Below, piece after piece: positions 10,974-23,721 of a DNA stretch of 64,000 nt; the stretch's first letter is position 1; each line of letters starts with the position of its first letter. This stretch comes from Orychophragmus violaceus (lineage: Eukaryota > Streptophyta > Magnoliopsida > Brassicales > Brassicaceae), in contig CM058239.1 in assembly GCA_030180135.1 (NCBI GenBank), positions 73,415,823 through 73,479,822 of the forward strand. The letters are read 5' to 3'. The notes under the pieces were generated by a model. It made no database searches and had not been told where the DNA came from. It saw only the letters and a program-made list of their open reading frames with translations. Made by a program: the position numbers and the translations under genes.

Positions 10974-12260
10974 CTCGTCCGCAGCATGGTCTTCTCCAAC
11001 GTTGTCTAGTTTGTGACCATGGTCTGGTCATCCTTGTCGCACTCGACTAGGTCGAGAGTGGTCGGTCGGTCGCTCTAGATGATCTAGCTTAGCTCCTATG
11101 GCTTGAACGGCGGCCATCAGCTGAGTAAAATAGGGCGGTGCAGCCTGATTGTTCGGTTCGTCGCCCATGCTCACCGTCCTGCGCACTTAACAAAGGGTTA
11201 CACGCAAAAGAAAGAGAACCGGGATGAATCGTTCGATTCAAATGTGAATCGATCAACGCGGTCGAAGACAATGGAAACTGTGAATATGGTAATGCCGTGT
11301 ATAACTCTTTTTTTTTTGACAGATTACAAACCAAATAAAGAAATAAAGATTAGTGAAAATATCTAGCAATGAAACCACGATAAATTTTAAATTCAAATGC
11401 AATAACTAATTAAGAAACCAAAATCACGTGTCCATTTTTGAAATGATACACAACCACATATGGGAACAATCCTAAATGCAAACGTTAAATGCAACAAATT
11501 AAACACAATATGTTTTTGGTATTTGTTTTTCAGAAATGAATCAAGCGTAAAACTTGATTGTCACAAAATATAAAACAATTGCAATAATTACGCTAACCAA
11601 TGCAACAATGAGACGGAACCAAATAATCAAACCGTAAAGCCAAAGAACAAACCCTAATGCAAACTAATGTGCAGCCGCTTTCTAACAGGGATCAATTTTT
11701 TTTTTAAACTGATGAATGCAAACAATAATGAAATGAGCAAGACGCACAGTGAAGAACAATTTCACAAATGCAAAGCACAAATCAAGCAATCGTTCGCATA
11801 ACAGTAGCAGAGACGTTGAACACACAAACAAAACAGTGACGATTTTTTTAAAAAAATATGATGAACACAAATGCAACTAACCGAGAGCAAATAGGACGAA
11901 ACTAATTAATCAAACCGCAAGCACAATTCAACTCAAAAGAGAAAACCCTAGTGCTATATGTGAACGTGGTTATGCGGCCGTTTAACAAGTCCTTTTCCTT
12001 CTTCTTATTTTTTTCGATATGATGCAATAGGAACAAAACACAAAGCAACAGAGATTAACACTTTTTCAGTTTAAAATAACAACGAGACAGCAGTAAAATA
12101 ACAAGGCCGGATGATGAACTAGGAAAATGAAAACAAGATAATTTTTTTTAATGGATTTTTCGATTTATAAAAGAGCAAAGAACAAAAACATAACCGAAAA
12201 GAGGCAAAGATGAGATGTAACCAGATTGGTGTCACGAGCCTAAGCTCTGATACCAGACGA
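10974..12260 (-). other. Gypsy leader, copy B
   Basis: AT-rich untranslated part of the copy B element. It includes about 430 bp (10,940-11,370) that are missing in copy A. The primer-binding site (reverse complement of GCTCTGATACCA) lies at 12,244-12,255, next to the LTR. No ORF is supported. Confidence 0.6.
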
Positions 12261-13332
12261 TGTAAGATTGGTGGTGGATAGTTGATTGGGTCGCCCAGCT
12301 GGTCGGATATGCTCTCTGGTTGATCCGTGGTCGATGGTCGATGAACGATGGTCGGTGGTCGAATGGGAAAAGCTTGCTGGCCGAAGGCGCTCTCAAAGCT
12401 TCTCAATGGATGGTTATATGGAATTGAAACAAAAGGGACACTTCAGTAGCACAAGAACACGATCACAAACAAGTAACAAGCCTTCGTCTCAAGGGGAATC
12501 CACGCGAGAGAAAGAGAGGCTGCGCCGCTAGGCTAAACACTTTAGGTTTTAGGTTTAAACTTGCTTAAGTTTATTGAAAAACAAAGAGTGGCTTTAAATA
12601 GCCAAAGTACTAGGGTTACAAGTATTAAGAATGGGCCATAAAGAGGCCTGGTAGAAATTATTAAAATAGAATGCAAAAGATGAAGGTTGGACGGGCCAGA
12701 TTCTCCTTCTCTTGAAGCGGGCCTTGGTTTACCTCATTAAAAACCTTAGTGGGAAAATCTAATTGGGACAAAACCACACTTAAGGAAAAAAGAGTATAAA
12801 CCAATGCCCAAGGAGATGTTGCACGTACTCCTGGTCGCCACACATAATTCTGAAGTTCACCAAGTCCGCGAGCTTCCAAATAAGGCAGGTCCAGCAACCT
12901 TCAGGTTTGATCTTGCATATATTCTTTGTCGAAGCTGTTATTGGTGTGATTCCAACTCTCATGCATTTCCTGATGAATCAAGAATCCATAACAAGTTTCT
13001 TTACTCCTTGATTCATCCTGGTTCGTTCTGAGCACTCCAAAATGTGCAAGTCGGTCTTTATCGGGTTCCCTGAAAATCATTGTCTTGAAACGGGCATAAC
13101 TTCTTCATAGAAAATGGTATTGATGTGATTCCAGTTCGTGCAGATTCCTTGGTGAGTCAGGTTGCCATAACATGTCGATTTGTAGCTAAACTCCTCATGG
13201 TTAGGTAGATTTGGTCCAAAATGTGCACCTATATCCCTGGTACGATAAAGCTGCTTCTCTCCGAAGACATGTACCGGCTTGGTCAGTCATCCTCTAGTCT
13301 GCCGGGTCAATGATGGGTTGAAGTCCTTATCA
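12261..13332 (-). mobile_element. Gypsy 5' LTR, subtype 2, copy B
   Basis: 1,072-bp counterpart of 2,499-3,571, beginning TGTAAGATTGGTGG and ending TTATCA; the last bases differ (CCTTATCA instead of CCTCATCA). Together with 9,280-9,858 it brackets the copy B element. The left LTR is truncated, so LTR divergence can be measured only over its last 580 bp. Confidence 0.75.
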
Positions 13333-15109
13333 ATAGATGTCAATGATTTTTAATTTCAACATTCCTCTACATATAAATTAGCAGAATTGAGACTGTCCAC
13401 ATGCAAAACATGTCCGATTGGTTCTTTGTTGACTCTTTTAACGATTTCAAAATCCACCAAATTGAGAACATAAACAGATTAAGAGTAAAACCCTTTCAGA
13501 CCAGCTAACCAAATGAATGGAGAAAATGCTAAAGAAACAGGGGCAACCACAGAAGGGGAATTCATGAGGGTCTACTGCGCTGACAGAAACAAGACACATC
13601 CAAAAAAGAAAGAAACATCTTGCATCGACGAAACACTAAACACATTCACGCTGGGCTACATAATTTAATATCAAATGGAATAACAGTAATTCTTAAATGA
13701 GCCCAAACAAAAACTAAGTCCAACAAAAAAGTAATTCTTACAAACCCCACGGGGTTGGGTTGCAGACAACTAGTCTATAATATAACGCGAGACTACTCTC
13801 TCCAACTAAGTCCAACTAAGGCTGCCACGTAGTAATTTTAATTTTTATTATTGGACCTTTATGATTACGGACATATAGGCTGTGCAGTCTTATTAGAATT
13901 GATACCTACAGTGGCTAATAGAAAGTAAAGTCCACTATTAAAAGTAAGTCCATTAAATCTTTTTCTTCCTACTGCCCTTCCTGCTTTCTCGACACAGCTA
14001 ACGAACCTACAACTTCACATGGCGTGCCACCGTTAGAGCCACTCCGCCAATCGTCATTGAAAACCCCATCAATTTCTGTAAATGCTAATCGAGGCTTAAC
14101 CAACGACAGTCGTTTCAAATAAGACCGCCTTGATGTACTATAAATATTAGCCTCCTCATGGCAGCCACCTCCACTCTATCTCCACAAACCACTGTCGCTA
14201 ATAACCTAAATCTAAATCTCCACTTACTTTTCCACCTTGTTTCACATAAAAGGTTTTCCCAAGAAGTGTTTTTTTAAAAAGCCTTAGGGGCTTTGTGAGA
14301 GAGAGAGAAAGCGATTGAGGCAACGTACCAACTCTTTCGGCTAAAAGAGATCGAGGTCGGGATCCACACGACGGAGAGTCAGCTATGGATATGGGATCTC
14401 GGCTGCTTCTTACACTCGGAGATTCGTAGAAAACTTATACTCTCTCAGGTGGGAATCTACGCAGTCTATTTTTCTTCATTTTCTCAGATTGGATTTTTCG
14501 TCTTTTGATCATTAGTCATTTTGGGATTCGGGTTCGCTTTAGTTTAATATCTTTCGTCTTTTTTTATTCGGAGATTTTTATAGCAAATGAGATCTGACTC
14601 CAATATATACTCCGCATATTTGCAATGACCCTGCTTCTGAATATCGGATCTTACTACATTTTACAAGAATGATGGTTTATTGATTTGTAAAATACTTAAA
14701 AGGAACTTTCTAGATATATCGTGATGATGGATCTGTCATATAAGTGGGGAGGTTCTTCCAGAGGGAAAGTGATAACTAGACCCGTAAAAACAGCTCTGCT
14801 GATATGTTGGTTCTAGAATCCTTTTTTCTCAGCCTTTATGAATGTATATTGCAGCTTGTACATGTTTCTCATTCTTGGTACTACTTTATTTTATTGTTAT
14901 AGGATGTTGAAGCTCTTTGATCCATTTTTGTCGTGGTGTTAGCCAATGTTTTGCAGTTCTCTATCTGACAATATCTTCTTCTCCAGCATATACTGATGTG
15001 CTGCCTCAACGAAGACAAAAGGGCACAGCACTATGATGCAACAATTGTATTGTACCAAAAGTAACTAGCATCACAAGGTTCAGAGCTAAATTACAGATAT
15101 AAACTGATG
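13333..15109. other. Non-LTR spacer, copy B
   Basis: Counterpart of 3,572-5,338, with a 10-bp tandem duplication (TCCAACTAAG, near 13,800-13,820) that copy A lacks. It has the same TATA-like and GA-rich segments. No supported gene. Confidence 0.4.
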
Positions 15110-15733
15110 TAAGATCGGGAACGATCTCACAAGGATAGATGTGGATCTAAGAAGTTGGACTAAGGTCACCCTCTTCTAAGATAAAAGATGGTCGTTGATG
15201 GCTTGATGGTTCTATTCAATTGGACTAAGGTCTCTCCTTGAATAAAAAGTGGATGGAGATGGAATAGATGATGGATCGAAGAACGCCACTCAAGGGTGTG
15301 AAAGCCCTTGTGATAAGCTCAAGAATCTAATCCTTAGTGAATCCACACATAAGACATAGATTCATAATGTTTTCTAAGAAGGGGATTCCGCACAACTTAG
15401 AGAAACAAAGAACAAAGCATAAAATCTTTAGAAAAGAGAACTCTTTTATTTTCCAAAAATTTCTATATTATTTACAATAGAACAATTGAGCTTTTTATAG
15501 CTTTTACAAGGTAGTCTTTACAATAAAAGACATTAAAAGAAATGATTTACATTTAAACAAAAAAAAAGAGAAAAATTAGCTAAATCAAAAATTAATCTTC
15601 TTGCCACCAATTTAACCATTGCCATTGAATGAGAATCCTTGACTATTTTATGAAGTAATGAGGCTGAGATTCTCATAATAAGCACATGTTTTAAAAATAG
15701 AAAATCAAAACGATAGATGATAGGATCGTTTAA
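15110..15733 (-). mobile_element. Third LTR-like subtype, partial, copy B
   Basis: Counterpart of 5,339-5,962 at offset 9,771. It starts TGTAAGATCGGGAACG and runs into the primer-binding site next to the LTR at 15,751. Confidence 0.45.
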
Positions 15734-15750
15734 GCTCTGATACCAGATGA

Positions 15751-16773
15751 TGTAAGATCGGAGGCGGGTGGTCGAGAAGCAATGAGAAGAACGATGGTCG
15801 AAGGCAGATCGATGGGACGAGGAAGCCGGCCGAAGGCGCTCTCTTCCTGGTAAGTGGATGATTCGATGGATAGGTGATGAGTAGGACACGAACTAAAGAA
15901 CTTTGAGTAACACAAACAAGCAAGCCTTAAGCAACAAGCAATCTCGGACCAAGGGGTAGCCGCGCAAGGTCAAGAAGATCGAACAACCTCTAGGGTTCTT
16001 TTTACTTAAAACTTACTTGATCTTATTAAGCTCGAAAAGAATGGCTTAAATAGCCAATATTCTAGGTTACAAGTGGGCCAAAAAGGGCCTGGTCGAAATC
16101 ATAAAAGAACAGACAAGAAGGAAGGTTGGACGGGCCAGATTCTCCTTCTCTTGAAGCGGACCTTGGTTTACCTCATTAAAAACCTTAGTGGGAAAACTCA
16201 ATTGGGATAAAAACTACACTTAAGGGAAAAAGAGTATAAACCTCAGCCCAAGGAGATGTTGCACGAGCTCCTGGTCGCCAAACATAGTTCTGGAGTTCAC
16301 TAAATCCGCGAGCTTCCAAATAAGGCATGTCCAGCAACCTTCGGGTTTGATCTTTCATATCTTCTTTGTACGAGCTGTTATTGGTGTGATTCTAACTCTC
16401 ATGTATTCCCTGGTGAATCAAGAATCCAGAACAAGTTACTTTACTCCTTGATTCATCCTGGTTCGTTCTGAGCACTCCAAAATGTGCAAGTCGGTCTTTT
16501 TTGGGTTCCCTGAAAATCACATGTCTTGAAATGGGCATAACTTCTTCATAGCAAATGGTATTGATGTGCTTGCAGTTCATGCAGATTCCTTGGTGAGTCA
16601 GGTTTCCATAACATGTCGATTTGTAGCTTAACTCCTCATGGTTAGGTAGATACGCTCCAAAATGTATACCTATATCCCTGGTACGATAAAGCTGCTTCTC
16701 TCTGAAGGGATGTACCGGCTTGGTGAGCCATCCTCTAGTCTGCCGGGTCAATGATGGGTTGATGTCCTCATCA
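15751..16773 (-). mobile_element. Gypsy LTR, subtype 1, copy B
   Basis: 1,023 bp, the counterpart of 5,980-7,002 with few substitutions. It keeps the minus-strand open frame of 140 codons (16,392-16,814). Confidence 0.75.
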
Positions 16774-17639
16774 TAAACCAATCTAAAACATACATTACTG
16801 ACTGGACACCTCATTACTTAACAGGTAACGGGGGAGATGGCAGTGACTGATGCTATTGGCAACTCTACTTTGTGGTATTCGACACAGAAATGACCAAGTC
16901 ATCTTCGAAAACCGCCTCATCACTGCTTCAAGAGGTAATTTCGTAAAACAAGCATACAACATGTCAATTTCATATTTCCACTGTCATGTTGTTAAGAAAC
17001 AACATTCTCTATGTATCAGGCTGCTGACAATGCCGGAGATGAATTGCCACACAGTCTTGCAGAGCTACATGAAAACATTTCGCGTTTCAGATAAGGGCCA
17101 CCCCATTCAACTTCACACCAAGGCATCGCACTTTCACAATAACAAAAAGGACTGACCTCCCAACCGCACCAGCTGCCCCACATGTCTTTCTTCTAACCGA
17201 CTACATAAATAAAAAATGCAAAACTTTAACCACGAGTAACAATTGGATTTGGGATGTTAGGGCCCACAACAGGCTGAGAACACGCATGAGGGAATGCTAT
17301 CTTCAAACCACAACAACTCCGACGTTGACAAGCGCACGTGACAAACCCTCCAGCGCTGAGTCCATGGTGCAACAACAAGCCGAAAGTGAGGGCGTGAGTA
17401 GATTACTCGCTCGCACCAGCCCGTCATCCCACATTCTACTACTGCTTTCTTCCAATTTTCATGTAGTTTATGCTACTAGAACTTCCTACTTTAATGTGTT
17501 TGCTTAATAGTTGGCTTCTATATGGACCACAGCTTTCTAATTTACTTTCAATTTTCGTGGACGTATATGTGAACCAGGATTATATTTAAATTTAATGGGA
17601 TATTTGACAGATTATTTTTTTGTCAACATTTGACGGTTT
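16774..17639 (+). other. Spacer with unidentified exon-like peptides, copy B
   Basis: Counterpart of 7,003-7,868 with the same AADNAGDELPHSLAELHENI stretch. Substitutions between the copies are few (for example an S/A and a V/A change in short open frames). No supported gene. Confidence 0.35.
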
Positions 17640-18213
17640 ATTAGCTTCAATACTTCTTGTAAAAAAATTTCTTTCTATAGTTAATAAAAAAGAAAAAAAA
17701 AAGAACAGGTAAGTGTAAAAGATTCTTATAGATCATGTTTTTTCATCTTAATTTCATCATACAGTATCTCTGTTTTTAAAATAATTAGTACTTACCATAT
17801 TTAACAAACTCACTAAGCTATTTCAAACAGAAGAATAACAAAAAAAACCTTTTGACCAACAAAAAAAGCACTAAATATGAGAGGGCCGAGTAGCCAAAAA
17901 CGCGATATAAGCCCTGTTCGGGAGTTGGTCACTGTGGCACCTTCATGCGGCAAACAAAAAGCTGTAATTAATAATTAGATGAGACACAGATATATGAAAA
18001 AAGCACCTGCAAAGCCGTTAAATTGATCGCAACAACTGTATCCATCTGCCGCTTTATTATTTTAGCGTCATCAACTACATCGGAAACAGCTATGAACTTA
18101 AACGCAGCGGCATCTTTTATATTCTCCTCCGTTTTGTTTGCTTGCAATGCTATTTAATTTGTTTGCCGCTGGTTTGTGTCGCAGCGTCGACCAAAAGAAC
18201 AGCCTTATATTCT
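17640..18213. other. AT-rich sequence, no gene seen
   Basis: Single-copy flank of the duplication. It is low-complexity and A/T rich, with no motif I can support. Confidence 0.4.
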
Positions 18214-18216
18214 CTC

Positions 18217-18480
18217 TTTTTTTTTGTCAACTGTGTGTATTGATTTGATGGGCCAAATGAGGAAAAACATACAGAGATAATATTTGGGCCGAAAACATGA
18301 AGCCCAATAACAAAGAAACGTGGCAACAACTGCCACGAACTAAAGCCAGGACACTCCACTTGTCGCCCTAAGAGGAGCTCCGTCATGCATCACCTCCGAA
18401 CGGGGTGGGAAACGCCGACGGCAAGCCGGTGGCCGGAAGCGGAGACGACGAAGAAGCTCGAGAGAGAAAAGGAAGGAGAG
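18217..18480 (-). mobile_element. Probable 3' end of a LINE or SINE
   Basis: On the minus strand a G/T-rich tail (GGGCTTCATGTTTTCGGCCC, CACACAGTTGAC) ends in an A run (plus-strand T run 18,217-18,225), like the 3' end of plant L1-type elements. No RT motif is present, so it is heavily 5'-truncated. Target duplications were not found. Confidence 0.4.
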
Positions 18481-18795
18481 AGAAGAGGAGAGAGAGATAT
18501 GTGAGAAGACCCCTTCTTGTAAATTCGAACATCCCTATATTCAAAATAGAGTACTACACACAAAATAATGATTTAGGGCAAGTAACCTCAGTTGCGAGTA
18601 TAGAAAGATGCTTTCTCAGAGCCACATCACCCCTTTTTTTTGGACCTGTTAATTTTTTGTTTTTTTTTTTTTGTCTTCTCTTTTGTTTCTTCTTTTTATA
18701 CGACCACGTTTACTAATTTTAGAGCCTAATAGAAAAGTACATATATTGGTGGACAAATCCAACTCCACTACTTACATATTTGATAAATAAATTTA

Positions 18796-19020
18796 GGGTT
18801 CGATTGGTGAACAAAAGCGGAACGGTAAGATTAGCGGTAAGCGAAAGCGGTAAGCGGTTAGAAAATAGTGCAAAGAGGTAAAAACAAGCGGTTGGAGAAA
18901 GCGGTAAGAAAAAATAGAGAGAAAAAAATTTAATATTATTTTTGCTAACGCTTTGATGATTGGTGACCGTCAAAGCGGTAAGCCTCTTACCACAGCGGTA
19001 AAAGGTTACCAATCGCACCC
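18796..19020. mobile_element. 225-bp Harbinger-type MITE
   Basis: Imperfect terminal inverted repeats (GGGTTCGATTGGTGAAC at the left, GGGTGCGATTGGTAACC as the reverse complement of the right end) are flanked by TTA on both sides (18,793-18,795 and 19,021-19,023). The interior has repeated AGCGGTAAG motifs on both strands. Size, TTA duplication and GGG termini fit the Tourist/Harbinger class. Confidence 0.7.
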
Positions 19021-19729
19021 TTAATAGAATATCCAAATCCACATATATTGATAACGATGATAAAAGAAAATGTCACACATTGACACGTGGATTTGTACGT
19101 CTGAGATGGAGAATGAAGCCATGAAATATGTGATTTACTGTAACTCCACCGTCCGACGAATCCAAACACCATTATGTACAATCTTTCGAAAATCATCACC
19201 GTTCCATGCAATCGTTTGAGTTTCACCATCGCCAATTTTAGAAAAACGTGAAGAAACTACAAATTCATACCTCAACTCAAAACGCAAACGGATGCTCCAT
19301 CTTTGAATCATTTTATGGTTTACTTCACACAATCGGGAAGATTAGCGACAAAAAATTAATTTCGATAAGCATAATAAGCTAAACCTGTCGCAAATGAAGA
19401 AAAGAGCAGACAATTGCAAACAAAGAAAATTATGAAAACCTTGTGGAAAGAATGAAGAAAATTATCTTATGATATTAAATTTAGGTCCACCGTATATGAT
19501 AATCTCACAACTTATTTCTTCAATAAAAAAGGCCACGTGGTAATTCCACACCATATAACAGTTGTTAAAATAATAGTTTCAACATTTGAAACACAATTTG
19601 CGTAATTTTTTTAAAAAAGAAGAATAAAATTTCGTCGATCTGTTCGGAACAACCAGGAAAAATCAAGCTGGAGAAATATGGATGGGTTATTTTACTAACA
19701 TCTATAAATTGTACAGAAATCGATTATGA
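19021..19729. other. Sequence between the MITE and the MULE, no gene seen
   Basis: AT-rich. A short minus-strand open frame near 19,135-19,332 has no recognisable motif. CGAAATAAG at 19,730-19,738 is the target duplication of the next element. Confidence 0.4.
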
Positions 19730-19738
19730 CGAAATAAG

Positions 19739-19923
19739 GAAAAAACGATCTATTTCCCCACGAGAACTATGATATAGCACCATTTGCTGCCCAAACTAAG
19801 ACCCCTTTCTGTATCCCCCTAATACATAAGTTTCAGATGTAAAACCCCACGAAATAAAAGTTCGAAACCCAATTGCCCTCAAACTTTGCAATCGTAAAGT
19901 TCTATAGCCATGACACTTGGTTA
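19739..19923 (+). repeat. Left terminal inverted repeat of the MULE
   Basis: Starts GAAAAAACGATCTATTTCC and pairs with 23,722-23,906. It differs at position 2 (A versus G) and at one further base (AAAGTT versus AAACTT). There are no indels over 185 bp. Confidence 0.92.
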
Positions 19924-20219
19924 TGTGATAAACCGTAGTCTAACCAAAGAAAACCGAATCGTTGTCTAACCATAAAACCCGACCAAACATTAAAACGACC
20001 CGCTAATATCCATGTAAACCCGATTCATAGCAGAAACCCAAATTAAAAAATTCCTAAAGACGAAGAACCCTAGTTTCAAGTTTGGAAAATCGATTAATCT
20101 ACTCGGGATTTCTGGAACGAGGGTAAGCAATTCCATAGAACCTTATTTTCAGTTCATCCATTCTTCTCTGTGTCAATCAATTTTCTGGTTTCTCTTTATT
20201 TTTCATACAGGTTTTATAG

Positions 20220-20763
20220 ATGTCTGGAAATGGGAGTAATGGGTCAGTTCGTTCTTCTGGATCGTCAAGCTCCAGGACTAGGAGTGGGAGAGTCGTTGGT
20301 GTGCCTAAGAGATGTTGGTGTGGTGAGCCGATTGTTGCGTTGATTTCAAAATCCGAAAACAATCCTTATCGAAGATACTACCGTTGTGTGTATGCGGTTT
20401 CGAATAAGGTATGTTTTCATTGTTTACATTGATTGTTTGATAAATTTATTGTGTGTTCTCATCACTGGACACACTTTTTGCTGTTAGCTTGTCAATGACA
20501 ATCATGTGTTCAAGTGGATGGATGAAGCATTGCTTAATGAGATTGAAGAACTGAAAATAAGGAATGCAAGAATGGAGGATCAAATGAAAGGAATTACAGA
20601 ACTGGAGAATATGTTGTTTGAGAAAGTCCAAATGAGGTTGGAGAAAGAGACTTTAGAGAGGGTTGAGGATGTGTTGATTGAAGCAAAGTGTGGCATGAAG
20701 AAAATGATGGTTCTTCTAGTCATTGTTTGTATGATCTTTGTTGGTTTCACAAAATTTGTTTAG
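20220..20763 (+). CDS. GRF-type zinc-finger protein inside the MULE (two exons, 154 aa)
   Basis: Coding exons are 20,220-20,408 and 20,488-20,763, joined in frame across a GT/AG intron (AAG/GTATGT ... TGTTAG/CTT). A further GT/AG intron may lie in the 5' leader (about 20,121-20,210). The product has a Ser/Arg/Gly-rich start and then a GRF zinc finger around residues 30-75 (VPKRCWCGEPIV, NPYRRYYRC, NHVFKWMDEA). A coiled-coil-like acidic/basic helix follows at about 75-130, and a C-terminal hydrophobic segment (MMVLLVIVCMIFVGF) could anchor it in a membrane. The layout and length match the uncharacterised Arabidopsis At4g04775 family. GRF fingers bind single-stranded nucleic acid in other proteins; the role here is unknown. 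No lesion is seen, so it may be functional, either as captured cargo or as an accessory gene of the element. Confidence 0.8.
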
Positions 20764-21134
20764 TGTTGCTCGGTTTTAAATCTGTCTTGGATGTGTAATT
20801 TGTTGTTTTTTGACAGTGTCCATCTTTAAATTTGATGTTGCTTTGAATCATAAATTGGTATTTGATGTTGCTTTGAATCAATTAAAGGACATACGACAAC
20901 TATATCACAACAAGAGCATGACAAATTAGTAGTCAAAAGAGGACAATAAACCAACACAAAGTAGCCAAATTCGATACAAAAGCAGTAAGCAACACCACAT
21001 GACATAAAGATGAAGTAAACAAGTTTCAACTAATCCAAGATCCAAAAACAAACTCCAACATCGCCTTGTTCATTACTTATCCGAGATTCAACCAAAAACC
21101 TACTTCACCATTCCAAAAACCCTCTATTCCTTCT

Positions 21135-23487
21135 TCATTCCCTTCCTAAACCTTGAGAGGCTTCAGCCTGAGTTAAAACTCCTTGAGATGGTTCAGCTTG
21201 TGAACCATGTCCCTGCAACAGAAACCGATTACAGCTGCAACAGACCAACAAACACTAAAAATAGAGTTGTGATCACAAACCTGATTATCCTTCTTGTGAA
21301 ACCGAGAGTTATGATCTGCCACACCACAAATTCCACAATGCATTATCCTCTTTTTTTGCTTTGGTGCCTTCTTACTTGGTGATTCATTAACTCCTTTCTT
21401 TCTAGCTTTCTCGGCCTTGGTAACCTTGTTCCCTTTTTTCTTACCAAGTTGGTCCGATTGTTGTTCTGATGGTTGTTCCACTGCTTGTTCCACTGGTTGT
21501 TCCGACGGTGGTTCGGGTTCCGGAGGCGCATAGATGTTAGGCAAACCTGTGTTTGGCCAAAACCGAGCGCCTCTCACCGGAACAAGTCCCTCAACGTATG
21601 TCCTCCTCCATGTAGCAGCACGGAACCAATGACATACATAGTCTTCTGGGGTAAGTTTCTTCACCATGATCACTCCATATGCATGTTCACATGGGATTCC
21701 TGTAATCTGAAACTTCATACAAGTACAAGTCCTCCTCGGAAGATTGACCCGATAAGAGCAGCCCTTTAACTTAGCTTCGAAATCTCCATTTGTGCTTCTA
21801 GTAATCACACATTGAGAAGCTTTTTTATGCTCAGCTGCAAGAAACTTAGTTACATAAGGTGTACAAGCCCCTGAAACCAGAAAGTAATATCTCATTAGTA
21901 ATGTATATTATCCCCTAAACAATGAAAACACTACATAAATCATAAATACAAACTTATACCTGGATAGTCATGGGAAATGGCCGACCTTTTGGCAATGCGA
22001 GCCATGGCCATTCTTCTGATGGTCTCTAGCATAGGAATAAAAGACTTCTCTCGTGCCTTTCTTATAGTGTTGTTGAAGGATTCTGTGGAGTTGTTTTCCA
22101 CGTCTTCACAGAAATTACCAATCTTGTGGAAAGCTCTACACCAACTCTTTGGATTCGTCTTCATAACATCGTCATAGACACCAATATCATATCGCATAAC
22201 CTCCTTCAAGCGCTCACAGTATTCAGGTTCATTGTAGCTCCATGCCAAGTTCCATATCACTGGTTTCATACCTTTCTTCTTTCCATGCTTTTTCTTCAGA
22301 TTACCATATATGTGTCTAACACAGTTTCGATGCTCAATCTTAGGTAACTCCAGTTGAACTGCTTTGATTAGTCCCTGAAACAGATATTATACATAGATAA
22401 GTAATCACCATTATGACAATAGATATAATATAGAGTAAGTCAGAGATAAGACATTTACCTTTTGTCTATCTGAAACCATTATGTATCCATCACCATCTAG
22501 AAGATCCAAGTCTTTTTTCAACATTTTAACAAACCACTGCCAGTTGTCTGTATTTTCCACACTTACAACACCCCATGCTATTGGGTAAATCTTGTTATCA
22601 CCATCTCTTCCTAAAGCGACCAATACCTGCCCCTTCATTCTCGCCTTAATGAAGCAACCATCAAGACCAATTAAGGGCCTACAACTCTCTTTCCATGCTC
22701 TTTTTATGACATCAAAGCATACATAGAATCTGTTGAACACCTCTTTACCATCGTCATCTGTAACAGTTTCGATCTTCACAGTAGTACCTTCCCCATTCGA
22801 CACTAACAACTCAGCTGCATAATCATGGAGGCGAGCAAATTGGTGGTCATACTCAGACTGGATCCACCTCAAACACTTGTTTCTAGCTGCTTGACACTGC
22901 GGCCGAGATACACAAATCTTCCATCTCTCCATCACCAACTCCTCGATCTACATTGGCAAGTAGTAATCAGGTTCCTCTCGAATTTTATCAACAAATAGTC
23001 TAGCTATCACAGGAACCTTGAACATCTCACATTGTCCATTTGGGAGGCAGCTATGCTTCTCTGTGAAAACCCTAACTCTCCACATAGGATCATTTGGAAG
23101 TGTGGATGCGTAAATTTGCCATTGACAGAACGAATCCTTCTTCTTTTTATCAGCACCAACACATTTGAAACCTATCTTGTCCTTATCATACCTGTATTGC
23201 TTCAAATTTCTGCCTGTCCGTAAGACATAATCCACCACACTCTCTTTAAATGCAACACCATTGAAGAAGGTCTGGTCCTTGTATAACCTCCCATCTCCCC
23301 GCCGGATATGAACCCTCTGTCGTCCAGGAGCACCTCCTTCCCTTTCTTCATCGCTTTCTGGGTAATTATCATGGTAAATCGATGGCTCATCTACAAACTC
23401 TCTGACGATTTCCTCCAGATGAAACTCTTCACGCTCAACTGCTTCTTCGTCGATATCTCCTTCATCGTCGTGAATCACTACAGACAT
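21135..23487 (-). pseudogene. mudrA-like: MuDR-type transposase (mudrA-like), 4 exons, one in-frame stop
   Basis: Exons by splice signals: 23,487-22,459, 22,374-21,960, 21,870-21,281 and 21,212-21,135, giving 703 codons in one frame. Domains in order: acidic N-terminus; MuDR DNA-binding domain (GDGRLYKDQTFFNGVAFKES, residues 70-150); MULE transposase core with the first catalytic Asp in LIGLDGCFIKARMKG (about residue 276) and a second in GYIMVSDRQKG; a CVRH motif; and a SWIM zinc finger (TCTCMKFQ...GIPCEHAYGV). The tail is Pro/Glu/Gln rich with a CGICG knuckle. The start is the ATG at 23,487. Codon 180 is TAG (22,948-22,950), between YYLPM and IEELVMERW, where a sense codon is expected. No other lesion is seen, so the element is either recently inactivated or depends on readthrough or on a transposase supplied in trans. 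Confidence 0.88.
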
Positions 23488-23721
23488 CGCTAAAATCGGC
23501 ACTTACAAGCTTTCTCTCTGTCGCGATTTGAAAGGATGATGATTTTGGGGGTTTCTGGGTTCGATAGAAATTAGGTTTCAATCGTTTTAGGGATTTCTGG
23601 TTAAGCATTGGTCGGGTCTTAAACACGGGGTTAAGGGTTAATCGGGTCGAAACTCGGTTTGTAATTGGTTCTCTACTGAATTACAGGTTAAGTCATTTGT
23701 TTAAAACCGTAAAACCAAACT

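Larger units (their letters stand above)
10590..17639. repeat. Large segmental duplication, copy B
   Basis: Partner of 1,244-7,868. It ends at GACGGTTT and continues into sequence (TTAGCTTCAATAC) not found in copy A. Copy B is therefore likely to keep the original right flank, and copy A the derived junction. Confidence 0.85.

Noticed and set aside
18405..18716. Open frame of 103 codons on the plus strand
   Set aside because: Composition-driven (GA-rich then T-rich), overlaps the probable LINE 3' end, no motif.
19135..19332. Short minus-strand frame with GDGETQTIAWNGDDF
   Set aside because: No family recognised, no splice or start support; left as intergenic.
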